Notes: generated by a model not told the origin, from the sequence alone. A DNA stretch of 39,334 bases from an uncultured Clostridia bacterium (GCA_947600065.1 CANQFZ010000017.1:1-39334), one strand, 5' to 3'; positions 30,662-39,334 are shown, numbered from the stretch's first letter. A program made the numbers and translations.

Positions 30662-31489
30662 TTAGATAGCCACGGGTATCTTTTCCGTAAACTCATGATA
30701 TTTATAATCTTCGGCGGTAAAGCTGGTCTTTGTAAATTTATAGAAATCCGTTATATCCTCGACGTTCATTTTCGGCGCGGGATAGGGCTTTTTTTCTATA
30801 AGCCGCTTTACGGTCTCGATATGCCTGTCGTATATGTGCGCGTCGGCTATGACATGAACAAGCTCTCCCGCTTCAAGCCCGCTCGCCTTTGCGAGCATTA
30901 TCACAAGCGCCGAATACTGGCACACGTTCCAGTTAGAAGCGGTGAGCATATCCTGTGAGCGCTGGTTTAAAATGGCGTTGAGCTTGCCTTTTGCCACGTT
31001 CAGCGTGAGCGAATAAGCGCACGGCGCAAGAGCCATTTCGTGGAGATCTTCGGGAATGAACATAGTGAGCAGTATTCTTCTTGACGAGGGATTATGCTTT
31101 AAGTCGTAAAGCGCTTTATCTACCTGGTCCATTTCCCCTTCGGGATATTTATGCTTTACGCTCATCTGATAGCCGTAGGCTTTTCCGATAGTTCCGTTTT
31201 TGTCCGCCCAGGCGTCCCATATTCTTGTGGAAAGCTCGTTTACGTTGTTTGACTTTTTCTGATAGATCCACAAAATTTCTTCTATCGCCGAGCGGTAGAA
31301 CGTTCTGCGAAGGGTCAGCAGAGGAAATTCTTCGGAAAGGTCATAGCGGTTTACAAGCGCAAAGCGCTTTATGGTGTGCGCGGGAGTTCCGTCGTCCCAG
31401 CGCGGACGGACGGGATATTCCTCGTCCGAAACGCCGTTTTCAATTATATCGCGGCAATTTTGTATAAAGATCTCGTCGGCTCTGCTCAT
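30662..31489 (-). CDS. thyA: Thymidylate synthase (ThyA family, divergent active site)
   Basis: This 275-residue protein matches ThyA, which makes dTMP from dUMP with methylene-tetrahydrofolate. The arginine pair is SSRRILL (137-138), the catalytic cysteine is Cys157 in ALAPCAYS, the phosphate-binding region is NQRSQD (Arg177) and the end is the typical PVAI. The residue after the catalytic cysteine is Ala where ThyA proteins usually have His (PCH), and the usual GLPFN loop reads TASNWN. The fold should be intact, and the changes may mark a clostridial subgroup. GGAG lies ahead of the ATG. It is in an operon with aspartate kinase and the nuclease gene. Confidence 0.9.
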   Translation of the reverse strand: MSRADEIFIQNCRDIIENGVSDEEYPVRPRWDDGTPAHTIKRFALVNRYDLSEEFPLLTLRRTFYRSAIEEILWIYQKKSNNVNELSTRIWDAWADKNGTIGKAYGYQMSVKHKYPEGEMDQVDKALYDLKHNPSSRRILLTMFIPEDLHEMALAPCAYSLTLNVAKGKLNAILNQRSQDMLTASNWNVCQYSALVIMLAKASGLEAGELVHVIADAHIYDRHIETVKRLIEKKPYPAPKMNVEDITDFYKFTKTSFTAEDYKYHEFTEKIPVAI

Positions 31490-31533
31490 GGTAACTCCAT
31501 TCTATAAATCACTTACGGTCGGTCTAATACTCA

Positions 31534-32856
31534 TTATTGTTCACTTAAAATAAACATATCATAAATTACTTGTATCGCCTTTTCAAAATCAGCCTCGTTT
31601 ATTGCAACGATTATATTAAGCTCGGACGACCCCTGGTCTATCATACGAATGTTTATGTCCGCATGTGAAAGCGCGGCAAATACGCGGGTAGCTATTCCCT
31701 TTACGGACTTCATTCCGCGTCCTACTACTGCGATAAGCGCAAGCCCGTCTATAATTTCAAAATGGTCGGGGCGCACCGTTTCGCGTATTCTCTCGGACAA
31801 TTTCTCGCGCTGTCCGTCGAGCTCCTTTGAGTTTACGACAACACTTACGGTATCAATTCCCGTGGGGATATGCTCGGGGAATATCTCGTGATTTTCAAGC
31901 ACCTGCAAAAGCCTTCTCATAAAGCCCTTGCTCGTGTTCATTCTGTCTTTTTCGATTGAGATAGCCGAAAAGTCCTTTTTGCCCGCGATACCCGTGATGA
32001 CATATTTCGAGGGGATATTCTCCGCAGAGGGAACAATAAGCGTTCCTTTATCCTCGGGGGCGTTTGTGTTTTTGATGTTTATGGGGATATTCGCGCTTCT
32101 TACGGGGAAGATAGCGTCCTCGTGCAGAACGCCCGCGCCCATATACGAAAGCTCGCGAAGTTCGGAATAGGTTATTACTTCAATACCCTTGGGATCTTTT
32201 ACTATCCTCGGGTCTGCGACAAGAAATCCCGAAACGTCGGTCCAGTTTTCATAGAGAGAAGCGTTCGCGGCTTTTGCAACGACAGAACCCGTAAAGTCCG
32301 AGCCGCCGCGTGAAAACGTTTTTATCGAGCCGTCGGGCATTGCTCCGTAAAAGCCCGGGATTACCGCGCGCGGCGTTCTGTCGAGGATTGCGCCTAGGCA
32401 GGCGTTTGTAACGTCCGCGTCAAATTTCCCGTCGCGGTCGAAGAAAATGCCCCTTGCCGCGTCTACAAACTCGTATCCGAGATAATTTGCGAGAATGATA
32501 CCGTTCAGATATTCCCCGCGCGAAGCGGCATAATCGCGGTTTGTGCCGTTTCTGAACTGTGTTCCTATCTTAACATATTCGTCCTCAAGCGAAAGAGAAA
32601 GACCGAGTTCGGAAATTATTCCGTCATAGCGCTCTCTTATCGGCGCGAAAGCCTTTGCAAAATCCTCGCCCGAAACTACCATTTCATAACAGCGGTATAA
32701 AAGGTCAGTTACCTTAGTGTCGTCCTTAAAGCGCTTTCCGGGAGCGCTCGGAACGACATAACAGCGCTCGCTGTCCGCGCGGATTATGTCCGCTACCTTT
32801 TTGAACTGTTTTGCGTCAGCCAGCGAGCTGCCGCCGAATTTTACAACTTTGCTCAT
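31534..32856 (-). CDS. lysC: Aspartate kinase
   Basis: This 440-residue protein phosphorylates aspartate, the first step to lysine, threonine and methionine, linking it metabolically with metA upstream. The N-terminus has VVKFGGSSLADAKQFKKVAD, with EYLNGIILANYLGYEFVDA and FSRGGSDFTGSVVAKA in the catalytic core. Two ACT domains follow (about 300-440), the second with IAVVGRGMKSVKGIATRVF and INIRMIDQGSSELNI, which typically bind an amino acid end product. It is a single-function kinase with no fused dehydrogenase. AAGGAGAT precedes the ATG. As first gene of a four-gene minus-strand operon it sits behind a consensus promoter. Confidence 0.93.
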   Translation of the reverse strand: MSKVVKFGGSSLADAKQFKKVADIIRADSERCYVVPSAPGKRFKDDTKVTDLLYRCYEMVVSGEDFAKAFAPIRERYDGIISELGLSLSLEDEYVKIGTQFRNGTNRDYAASRGEYLNGIILANYLGYEFVDAARGIFFDRDGKFDADVTNACLGAILDRTPRAVIPGFYGAMPDGSIKTFSRGGSDFTGSVVAKAANASLYENWTDVSGFLVADPRIVKDPKGIEVITYSELRELSYMGAGVLHEDAIFPVRSANIPINIKNTNAPEDKGTLIVPSAENIPSKYVITGIAGKKDFSAISIEKDRMNTSKGFMRRLLQVLENHEIFPEHIPTGIDTVSVVVNSKELDGQREKLSERIRETVRPDHFEIIDGLALIAVVGRGMKSVKGIATRVFAALSHADINIRMIDQGSSELNIIVAINEADFEKAIQVIYDMFILSEQ

Positions 32857-32904
32857 AACATTATCTCCTTAATATTATATTTATATATAAAAACATTATA
32901 TTTT

Positions 32905-32933
32905 ATTATAGCATATTCTGCGCGAAATTTCAA
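32905..32933 (-). promoter_or_regulatory. Sigma-A promoter of the aspartate kinase operon
   Basis: On the minus strand there is TTGAAA (32928-32933), 17 bases, TATAAT (32905-32910), with TGC just before the -10 box. It lies about 50 bases ahead of the ATG. Confidence 0.85.
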
Positions 32934-32959
32934 TATGTATTTTGGAAAAAGAGCGCGGG

Positions 32960-33220
32960 GCGCTTTTAGAAGTAAAAGATAAGAGGCAAGATGTAAGAGT
33001 TTTAGCTGAAAGTCTGTTTGCTGATATGATGTACAAAAGCCCACTCGTGGTTCTATTCAAAAGTTGTTTCCCTCAATAACGCTCACTCGCCCCAACCCCC
33101 TGACCCCCTTCCCCTTCTAGAGGTTAGAATTTAGAGGTAAGAGGTAAGAAGTCAAAGGTAGTTTTGGAGATAAAGTTATTTGTTTTTCAGAGAAAGAGGC
33201 TGGAGGATAGAGTTTAAATC
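32960..33220. repeat. Mixed repeat modules between aspartate kinase and SRP RNA
   Basis: No gene is present in 32857-33335. AGAGGTT-type 7-base units flank inverted copies of the GGGCGAATGAGCG module. C-rich runs (4, 5, 5, 4) at 33090-33114 are the reverse of the quadruplex tract at 27789. Then come TTCTAGAGGTTAGAATTTAG and the GATAAAGTTATTTGTTTTTC module followed by AGAGAAAGAGGCTGGAGGAT, as at 1.86, 2.0 and 38.9 kb. Confidence 0.75.
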
Positions 33221-33285
33221 CTGGCGTTTTTCTTTAATATCAATTGCGACAAAAAACATATCACAAAAGTTTTTTCAAAAAGTAC

Positions 33286-33314
33286 TTGATTTTTATGGGA
33301 AAATGGTGTATAAT
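33286..33314 (+). promoter_or_regulatory. Sigma-A promoter of the SRP RNA gene
   Basis: TTGATT (33286-33291), 17 bases, TATAAT (33309-33314), about 20 bases ahead of the RNA stem. Confidence 0.82.
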
Positions 33315-33335
33315 ACAATGTGTATTTGTATAGAG

Positions 33336-33460
33336 TGTTCTCGATTATGGGCGCAGGCCCCGACAGCATTGCGCCGTGAACCATGTCAGGCGGGGAACCG
33401 AGCAGCATTAAGCGGAACGCCGTGTGTGTACGGCAAGCCTGCTCTCATAATCGAGAACAT
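33336..33460 (+). ncRNA. ffs: Signal recognition particle RNA (small type, with extended closing stem)
   Basis: The conserved SRP core is present: ATGTCAGG, a GGAA-type bulge (GGGGAACCG), AGCAGC and AAGCGG. The flanking stems are GGGCGCAGGCC and GCAAGCCTGCTC. The ends form a 14-base closing stem, TGTTCTCGATTATG (33336-33349) pairing with CATAATCGAGAACA (33446-33459), followed by TTTTT, which may double as terminator. It lies just upstream of dnaX, as in many bacteria. Confidence 0.9.
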
Positions 33461-33548
33461 TTTTGGATTTATCTTGGGCTTTAAATTTTGTCGGCTCTCA
33501 GGCTGTAGAGAAAGCCCGTTATCTTGAATGAAACGGCGGTGTTAGCCG

Positions 33549-35402
33549 ATGTATCTTGCTCTTTATCGTAAATATCGCCCGAAAACGTTTGACGATGTTA
33601 TCTCGCAGGAGCATATAACTACTACCCTTAAAAACCAGATAAAAAACGGTTCGGCGGCTCACGCATATTTGTTTACGGGTTCGAGAGGAACGGGAAAGAC
33701 CACCTGCGCAAAGATACTTGCGGCGGCGGTAAATTGTCTTTCGCCGAAAGACGGAAACCCTTGTCTTGAATGTGAAAGCTGCAGAGAGATCCTAAACGGC
33801 TCGGCGACGGATATTGTCGAAATGGACGCGGCTTCTAACAGAGGCGTTGACGACGTCAGACAGCTCCGCGACGAGGTTTCGTATTCGCCCGTTAGCTGTA
33901 AATACCGCGTTTATATCATAGACGAGGTGCATATGCTCACGCCCGAGGCGTTCAATGCGCTTTTGAAAACGCTTGAAGAACCGCCCGAACACGTAAAGTT
34001 CATTCTCGCGACAACGGAGCTTCATAAAGTTCCCGCGACAATTGTTTCAAGATGTCAGAGATTTGAGTTTCGCAGGATAGACGCGGCACAGAGCGCAGAG
34101 AGACTGCTCGAGGTCGCAAAAAAAGAGGGCGCTCAGCTTGACGAAGATGCGGCGCTCCTTATCTCGCGGCTTTCCGACGGAGGAATGAGAGACGCGCTGT
34201 CGCTTTTGGACAGGTGCGTTTCGTCGGATAAGCGTGTTACGGCTGAGACCGTGCGCGACTGCGCGGGCGTTGCGGACGACAAGTATCTGTTTGATTTTTC
34301 AGCAATGATAGCAAACGGCGACGTTGGCGGCTGTATAAGGCTTCTGTCGGAGCTTCACAAGGCTTCAAAGGATATGGCGCTTATAGTGGACGAGCTTTCG
34401 CTCCACTTCCGCGACCTTATGCTGTGCAAGACTGCGCCCGAGGACAAGTCGCTGCTTTCATGCATGCCGAACGAATATGAAGACGCCGCAAAGTGCGCGG
34501 AAATGTTTACGCTAGGCGATATACTCAGATGCTTAACGCTTCTTAGAGAATGTGCCGACGGAATGGGAAAAACCAGACAGCGCAAAACGTTTGCCGAGAT
34601 GTGCTTTGTGAAAATGTGTACGGGAGCGTCGGTTGACAGCGGCGAAAGGACTGTTTCAAAGCGCGCCGAATACCGCGCGGTACAACCCCAAAAAGAAGAG
34701 TTTATACCTACTCCTCCCGAAAAGATGTCGCGCGAAAGTCGCTATAATCTGAGCCGCTTGCGCGAGGTCACAAAAGAGGTTATAAATCTTAATTCCGCGG
34801 AGAACAATGTAACTCCGAGCGATGAAAAAAACGAGCGCCCCGCAGAGAAAGTTTCCGATGAGGGTGCGCCTTTTGAAGAACCGCCTATTCCCGAAGAGCC
34901 TCCGAGCTCTGACGAGGGCGGGAGCGAGCATTTAACTGCCGAAAATAAAAATAAGCAGAATAAATCGGAAGTTGAAAACGCCTCAAAGGAAACAAAAATT
35001 GCCGAAAGCAAAGCTGATGTAAAGGCAATTTCCGAAACGGACGGCGCAAATCCCGAAGCTTCAGCCGAGGACAATGCTCCGAAACGTTCGGGAGATATTC
35101 CGAATGACGAATGGAAAGGGATAATCGAAAAGTGCGATTTTTTATCACAGACGCTTCTTAAAGATTCACAAGCGGAGTTTCGCGAAGGAACGCTTGTTGT
35201 TAAAACAAAAAGGACGTTTCTTTTGAACAATGCCGAAGCGGAAAACCTCAAAGAGCTTCAGAAGGCTATCTCCGAGGCGCTGGGATATAACGTAAAAATA
35301 AGGGTTGAAAAAATGAATGACAATTTCTCCGAAAGCCTGAGCGAAGCGGAAAAGCTTCTGCAAAGGGCGGGGAATATGGGAATAGACGTCAGGATAGGTT
35401 GA
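33549..35402 (+). CDS. dnaX: DNA polymerase III subunits gamma and tau
   Basis: This 617-residue protein is the clamp-loader ATPase. Walker A is GSRGTGKT (44-51), the zinc-binding cysteines are 63, 72, 75 and 78, Walker B is IIDE (123-126) and the sensor region is TIVSRCQRFEFRR. The N-terminal 360 residues are conserved. The middle (about 370-500) is a long acidic low-complexity linker. The C-terminal 110 residues (KGIIEKCDFLSQTLLKDSQA) are the tau-like part, weakly conserved. The ATG follows GGCGGTG. No obvious slippery site for programmed frameshifting was noticed. It is followed by ybaB after 46 bases. Confidence 0.96.
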   Translation: MYLALYRKYRPKTFDDVISQEHITTTLKNQIKNGSAAHAYLFTGSRGTGKTTCAKILAAAVNCLSPKDGNPCLECESCREILNGSATDIVEMDAASNRGVDDVRQLRDEVSYSPVSCKYRVYIIDEVHMLTPEAFNALLKTLEEPPEHVKFILATTELHKVPATIVSRCQRFEFRRIDAAQSAERLLEVAKKEGAQLDEDAALLISRLSDGGMRDALSLLDRCVSSDKRVTAETVRDCAGVADDKYLFDFSAMIANGDVGGCIRLLSELHKASKDMALIVDELSLHFRDLMLCKTAPEDKSLLSCMPNEYEDAAKCAEMFTLGDILRCLTLLRECADGMGKTRQRKTFAEMCFVKMCTGASVDSGERTVSKRAEYRAVQPQKEEFIPTPPEKMSRESRYNLSRLREVTKEVINLNSAENNVTPSDEKNERPAEKVSDEGAPFEEPPIPEEPPSSDEGGSEHLTAENKNKQNKSEVENASKETKIAESKADVKAISETDGANPEASAEDNAPKRSGDIPNDEWKGIIEKCDFLSQTLLKDSQAEFREGTLVVKTKRTFLLNNAEAENLKELQKAISEALGYNVKIRVEKMNDNFSESLSEAEKLLQRAGNMGIDVRIG

Positions 35403-35448
35403 GCTGAAAAAGCCCCTGCTCCCGAAAAAAGATCGAAAGGACATTATT

Positions 35449-35796
35449 ATGAAATCAAGACTTCCCGAAGAATATCGCAATTCAAACGCGAATATGAACC
35501 AGATGGTGAGAAAAGCTCAGAAGATGCAGGAAGAAATAACCCGCGTCCAGGAGGAGCTTCAGCAGAGAGAATTTAAAAAGCAGGTCGGCGGTGGCGCTCT
35601 TGAGCTTGTAATGACAGGCGACAAGAAGCTGAGGTCGGTTACTTTAAAGCCCGAAGTGGTAGATCCCGATGACATAGAAATGCTCCAGGATCTTATCATA
35701 AGCGGAGTGAATGAGATAATCGCTGAGATAGAAGAATACAGCGAAACGGAAATGGAAAAAATAACGGGCGGAGTTTCAATGCCCGGGTTGTTCTGA
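35449..35796 (+). CDS. ybaB: YbaB/EbfC nucleoid-associated protein
   Basis: This 115-residue protein matches YbaB/EbfC, a small dimeric DNA-binding protein. It has NMNQMVRKAQKMQEEITRVQ near the start, the conserved GGGALELVMTGDKKLRSVTL in the middle, and MEKITGGVSMPGLF at the end. AAAGGA lies 7 bases ahead of the ATG. Its position after dnaX fits the conserved dnaX-ybaB-recR cluster; here comEC is inserted before recR. Confidence 0.95.
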   Translation: MKSRLPEEYRNSNANMNQMVRKAQKMQEEITRVQEELQQREFKKQVGGGALELVMTGDKKLRSVTLKPEVVDPDDIEMLQDLIISGVNEIIAEIEEYSETEMEKITGGVSMPGLF

Positions 35797-35802
35797 CAGC
35801 AA

Positions 35803-37809
35803 TTGGATAAAGAGGAGCTGTTAAAACTCCCGCCTGTTTTGTTTGCGCCGTTTCTGGCAGCAGGGGCGCTGATTGCATACTTTGGCGGCAGCTTTGCGGG
35901 CGGATTGACATTCGCCGCGGCTGCCGCTTTTTCCATTATATTTGCAAAAAAGCTGAAAAATGCGGTGATATGTTCGGCGGGAACGGCTATAGGCTCGGCG
36001 GCTATGCTGGTGTATATGATGTCTTACAGTATTCCCGTTACGGGATATGCGGGGCAAACCGTCACCACAACCGTAAAAGTAACGGACATAACCGACAATT
36101 CGGGAGATACCCAGCAGTTTGTAGGAGAGATGATGCTCGGAGCTATATCGGCAAGAGTAGATCTTTCGAGCGAATGCAGCGTTGAGGTCGGAGACGTTGC
36201 AACGGCGGTCGTTGATTTAGAGCAGACCGACAAAGAAAACGAGGTAAGAGACCTTGCAAACGGGATATTTCTTTCGGGGAATGTTGCCGTATTTTTAGAT
36301 ATTGAAAAACAAACCGACGAGATATCATATTTCTTTCAACAAATACGAAACGGCATGATAAGCCGACTTTCCGAAGAACTTTTCGGCGAGGAAAGGCAGC
36401 TTGCGCTGTCGATGTTTTTCGGAGAGGACAGCGAACTTTCTCAGACGCTTTCCGAGAGAATAAGAATAAGCGGAGTTTCGCATTTTACCGCTGTTTCGGG
36501 AGCACATTTCGCTGTTCTTGCTTCGGTCATTCTACGCTTCTTTCCGAACAAAAACCGCAGGGCGAGAGCGCTGTTTTCGTTTTTTATAACGCCGTGCGCG
36601 GTATTTTTCTTCGGGTTTACGCTTTCGGTTATGCGCTCGTCGCTTATGTTTCTGATAATGAGCGTCGCTCCGCTTTTCAAAAGAGAATCCGACCCGCTAA
36701 ACTCGCTTTGCATTGCGGTTTGCATTATACTTATAACAATGCCGCAGGCTGTCCTCGACATTGGCTTTGCAATGTCGGTATTGGGAGTTTTCGGCGCGGG
36801 AATAGCAGGACCCGCCATAGCGGAAAAGCTGTGCGAGCTGCTGCCCGAAAAGGCTAAATTTGTTTCGGCGGCAATAACTGCCTTTATGTCATCGTTTTGC
36901 GCGGTCATTTGTACTGCGCCCATAAGCGCTGCGGCTTTTAAAGGGCTGTCGCTGAACGCGGTTGTGGCGTCGATATTGATAATGCCGCTGCTGACGATAG
37001 GAATGACGTTTATGCTGCTGCTCGGTCTGACGGGCGCGGGAATTTTTGCTATACCGATAGAGCTTTCGGTAAAGCTGATTATTATGATAGTAAACCTTTT
37101 CGGAAGCGAGCGCAGGGCGTTTATGGGGCTTAATTTCTTCGGAGCATGGGTATTGGCGGCGATATGCGCGATACTTGCGGCAATGGCGGCGCTTGGGAAT
37201 ATGAAAATGCTGTGGAGAAGCTGTGCAATAACGGCGGTTGTCGCAGTTTTATGCACGGCAGTTTCTTTCGGCATAAACGAAAACCGCAAAGAGATACGCT
37301 TTGTCGGAAACAGCACGACAAGCGCGGCGGTAGTATTATGCGGAGAAAAAGCGGACGTTTATATTGCGGGGAGCGGCGTTGGAATTGCCGACGACATTTC
37401 GCGATGTATGCGGGAAAACGGAGCGTATGAGATAAATATGCTGGCGGCGCTCGATTCGGATTTCAGCGGGGAACTTGCGCTCACAGAGCTTTTGCAGCTC
37501 ACCGATATAGAGAGCGTTGTTCTGAGCGAAAACATTTCGGGAATACCCGCGCGGCTTGTAAGTGAAAATTCAACATTCTGCGTAAACGGCATGACAATTG
37601 CTTCGGCAAAGGCTTCGGACAGTGAAACGAGCGCTGACATTGTTCTGTATCACGGGACAATTACAAAGCCGCCGCAGACAAGCGCGGAGCTTGCAATTTA
37701 CTTTACGAACACAAGTTATGAGCTGCCGAAAAACAGCGTAAATATATACAGGAACAGGGATCATTGTATAAAGCTTAATGGCAATGCAATAGTTGAACTA
37801 AGACCGTAG
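35803..37809 (+). CDS. comEC: ComEC/Rec2-type DNA uptake channel protein with degenerate C-terminal domain
   Basis: This 668-residue membrane protein resembles ComEC, which moves single-stranded DNA across the membrane. The N-terminus has a few helices and a beta OB-like domain (about 75-165). The competence domain starts near 210 with ISGVSHFTAVSGAHFAVLAS, followed by about nine helices. The C-terminal 170 residues have the shape of the metallo-beta-lactamase-like domain, but the HxHxDH motif region reads LAALDSDFSGELAL, so the metal site seems lost. The start is TTG at 35803, only 6 bases after the ybaB stop with no clear ribosome site, so translation may be coupled. It lies between ybaB and recR. 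Confidence 0.85.
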   Translation: MDKEELLKLPPVLFAPFLAAGALIAYFGGSFAGGLTFAAAAAFSIIFAKKLKNAVICSAGTAIGSAAMLVYMMSYSIPVTGYAGQTVTTTVKVTDITDNSGDTQQFVGEMMLGAISARVDLSSECSVEVGDVATAVVDLEQTDKENEVRDLANGIFLSGNVAVFLDIEKQTDEISYFFQQIRNGMISRLSEELFGEERQLALSMFFGEDSELSQTLSERIRISGVSHFTAVSGAHFAVLASVILRFFPNKNRRARALFSFFITPCAVFFFGFTLSVMRSSLMFLIMSVAPLFKRESDPLNSLCIAVCIILITMPQAVLDIGFAMSVLGVFGAGIAGPAIAEKLCELLPEKAKFVSAAITAFMSSFCAVICTAPISAAAFKGLSLNAVVASILIMPLLTIGMTFMLLLGLTGAGIFAIPIELSVKLIIMIVNLFGSERRAFMGLNFFGAWVLAAICAILAAMAALGNMKMLWRSCAITAVVAVLCTAVSFGINENRKEIRFVGNSTTSAAVVLCGEKADVYIAGSGVGIADDISRCMRENGAYEINMLAALDSDFSGELALTELLQLTDIESVVLSENISGIPARLVSENSTFCVNGMTIASAKASDSETSADIVLYHGTITKPPQTSAELAIYFTNTSYELPKNSVNIYRNRDHCIKLNGNAIVELRP

Positions 37810-37848
37810 TTAAAAATATTCAACGACCAAAGTGAGGTTTAAAATTAT

Positions 37849-38445
37849 ATGTCGGATCATGTATCAATGCCGCTGGCGCTTGCGGCGGAACAGTTTGCGA
37901 AGCTTCCGGGGATAGGAATGAAGACGGCTCAAAGGCTGGCTTATTATATACTTAATCTTCCCGAAAACGAAGTTAAGGTTTTTGCGGAGAGTATAGTAAA
38001 GGCGCGGGAGAGCGTTCATCTTTGCTCGTGCTGTCAGAATTTTACGGAGCGGGAGATATGCTCGGTTTGCTCGGACAATGAGCGCGACAGGAGCGTTATA
38101 TGCGTTGTGGAATCTCCGAAGGACGTTTCGGCGTTTGAGCGCGCGGGGGGATATAACGGGCTTTATCATGTTCTTCACGGGCTTTTGTCGCCTATGGACG
38201 GCATAACGGCGGAGAATTTGAAAATAAAGGAGCTTATTTCAAGGCTTGCCGACGTAAAGGAAGTAATAATGGCGACAAACCCGACGGTCGAGGGAGAAGC
38301 AACGGCGATGTACATCGGGCGGCTGATAAAGCCTATGGGGATAAAAGTAACGAGGCTGGCATACGGGCTTCCTGCGGGTTCGGCGCTGGAGTTTGCGGAC
38401 GATGTAACGCTGTCAAAGGCGCTGGAGAATAGGAACGAAATTTAA
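37849..38445 (+). CDS. recR: Recombination mediator protein RecR
   Basis: This 198-residue protein is RecR, a ring-forming partner of RecF/RecO in DNA repair. It has a helix-hairpin-helix ([20 protein letters not shown]), a four-cysteine zinc finger (CSCC..., CSVC), and a Toprim domain ([38 protein letters not shown]). A GAGG site lies about 12 bases upstream of the ATG, so the ribosome site is weak. It closes the ffs-dnaX-ybaB-comEC-recR block. Confidence 0.96.
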   Translation: MSDHVSMPLALAAEQFAKLPGIGMKTAQRLAYYILNLPENEVKVFAESIVKARESVHLCSCCQNFTEREICSVCSDNERDRSVICVVESPKDVSAFERAGGYNGLYHVLHGLLSPMDGITAENLKIKELISRLADVKEVIMATNPTVEGEATAMYIGRLIKPMGIKVTRLAYGLPAGSALEFADDVTLSKALENRNEI

Positions 38446-38459
38446 ACAAGGCACAAAGA

Positions 38460-38815
38460 ACGCAAGGGGGACCCCATCTAGAAGCTAGAGTTTTAGAGGC
38501 TAGAGACTAGAAGATGTATTGAGCGGCGAAGCGCTTTTCTGTTCAAGTAACTTCACGGGCGGCGGCACGAAAGTTTTTTGAAAAGGGAGTCCAGAGGGGA
38601 AAAATTTTTTACAAAAAATTTTTCCCCTTTGGTCGCGGCGTAAGCCGCGAAATTTCGCAAATTAGCGCTAAAGGGTGCGGGGAAAACAAGAGTTTTCCCC
38701 GCATTGCCTTTCCAAATGCAAGCATTTGGAAAGGCAATCCAACAAAGATGTTTTGGGCGGGAAACAACCTCGAAAATGGATTTGCCTTAAAGCGGGAAAG
38801 AAATTCGCTCCCTTG
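38460..38815 (-). repeat. Composite intergenic repeat, inverted copy after recR
   Basis: Read on the minus strand the order is: lead-in with TTTCCCGCTTTAAGGC; palindrome A, TTGCCTTTCCAAATGC with GCATTTGGAAAGGCAA (38704-38736); palindrome B; CACCCTTTAGCGC; CGCGGCTTACGCCGCG; palindrome D, AGGGGAAAAATTTTTT with AAAAAATTTTTCCCCT; CTTTCGTGCCGCCGCCCG; then an AGAGGTT-type array next to recR. Palindrome C is missing. Confidence 0.82.
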
Positions 38816-39200
38816 TATAAAAGTTGTTCTTTTCAAACGCAATTTCTCTAAATAACGTTAATTCGCCTCAACCTGCTAGAGGTAAGAGGTTAGAAATAAG
38901 AGGTAAGAAGTCAAAGGTTGTTTTAAGGGTAAAGTTATTTGTTTTTCAGAGAAAGAGGCTGGAGGCTAGAGTTTAAGAGGAAAAGTTGTTTTCCACTCAA
39001 AACAAATTCTAACCTCCGGCCTCTTCCTTTAATAATCAAAAAACTTTTCCTCTCAAATGCTCCCGAATTTCTTACCTCTTATTTCTAACCTCTAACCTCT
39101 AGAAGGGGAAGGGGGTTAGGGCGAATGAGGGTTATTTAGGAAAACGACTTTTGAAGAGAACAACAAATAAAGGGTTTTATACAAGTGGAACGAAATTTCT
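38815..39200. repeat. Arrays, G-rich tract and shared modules near the window end
   Basis: No gene is visible. The stretch holds inverted halves: TTCTCTAAATAACGTTAATT then AGAGGTAAGAGGTTAGAAAT, a copy of the GTAAAGTTATTTGTTTTTC module, an opposite-facing array (CTTACCTCTTATTTCTAACC), then GGGGAAGGGGGTTAGGG (39105-39121) and GCGAATGAGGGTTATTTAGG, matching 27.8 and 2.1 kb. Confidence 0.75.
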
Positions 39201-39334
39201 TTCCCGCTTTAAGGCAAATCCATTTTCAAGGTTGTTTCCCGCTCAAAACCTCTCTTAGGTTTCCCGTTTCAAATGCTTGCATTTGAAACGGGAAATTGGG
39301 GAAAACTCTTGTTTTCCCCAAACCCTTTAGCGCT
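39195..39334 (+). repeat. Composite intergenic repeat, plus-strand copy cut by the window end
   Basis: The lead-in (TTTCTTTCCCGCTTTAAGGC), palindrome A in the form TTTCCCGTTTCAAATGC/GCATTTGAAACGGGAAA (39260-39295), palindrome B (GGGGAAAAC/GTTTTCCCC) and CAAACCCTTTAGCGC are present; the rest lies beyond the window. Confidence 0.8.

Noticed and set aside
33549-35402. Programmed frameshift in dnaX giving gamma and tau
   Set aside because: I did not find a convincing slippery A run followed by a stem at the expected place near the end of the ATPase domains. A short form cannot be excluded but is not supported.
36441-37316. 291-codon minus-strand frame over comEC
   Set aside because: Shadow of the membrane-helix coding region of comEC; no ribosome site.

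Overview
The window looks like a chromosomal piece of a gut-type member of Bacillota, class Clostridia (probably Oscillospirales/Ruminococcaceae; inferred, not proven). Reasons: AGGAGG-type ribosome binding sites, many consensus sigma-A promoters with 17-base spacers, tRNAs with encoded CCA, an ffs-dnaX-ybaB-recR block, a class-A-like RNase P RNA, a bacterial V/A-type ATPase operon, a flotillin, and an acetyl-CoA-type MetA. I see no phage, insertion sequence, transposase or CRISPR array.

Layout. 1-3550: tRNA-Val, a DUF378 membrane protein, metA, tRNA-Ser, and a divergent XRE-regulator/SLOG-type pair. 3.8-14.4 kb: a signalling and surface region. It holds a Ser/Thr kinase with a transmembrane helix, a serine-rich linker and a duplicated extracellular domain; a lipoprotein plus XRE-like regulator operon; and six consecutive genes that share a near-identical N-terminal zinc ribbon joined to different C-terminal parts (membrane helices, helical repeats, BspA-like leucine-rich repeats). 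14.7-15.1 kb: rnpB. 15.5-17.3 kb: flotillin plus a small protein. 18.5-27.5 kb: a complete V/A-type ATPase in the order G/H, C, I, K, F, E, A, B, D. 27.9-32.9 kb (minus strand): aspartate kinase, thymidylate synthase, a NYN nuclease with about five LOTUS domains, and an AstE-like protein without the usual zinc histidine. 33.3-38.4 kb: SRP RNA, dnaX, ybaB, comEC, recR.

The most unusual content is between the genes. Almost every long intergenic gap carries pieces of a composite, hairpin-rich repeat in either orientation: several strong palindromes whose arms change together between copies, arrays of two different 7-base units (AGAGGTT-like and CTGTACA-like), and G-rich tracts with quadruplex potential. 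Some inverted pairs of the 7-base arrays sit where bidirectional terminators are expected. One array pair lies inside the V-ATPase operon (between the C and I genes), and a separate multi-stem element lies between the B and D genes. These repeats are my main candidate for something not well described. The kinase/zinc-ribbon region is the main candidate for an uncharacterised protein system.

Limits: all identifications rest on motif recognition by eye. Domain boundaries are approximate, and no search or folding was run.
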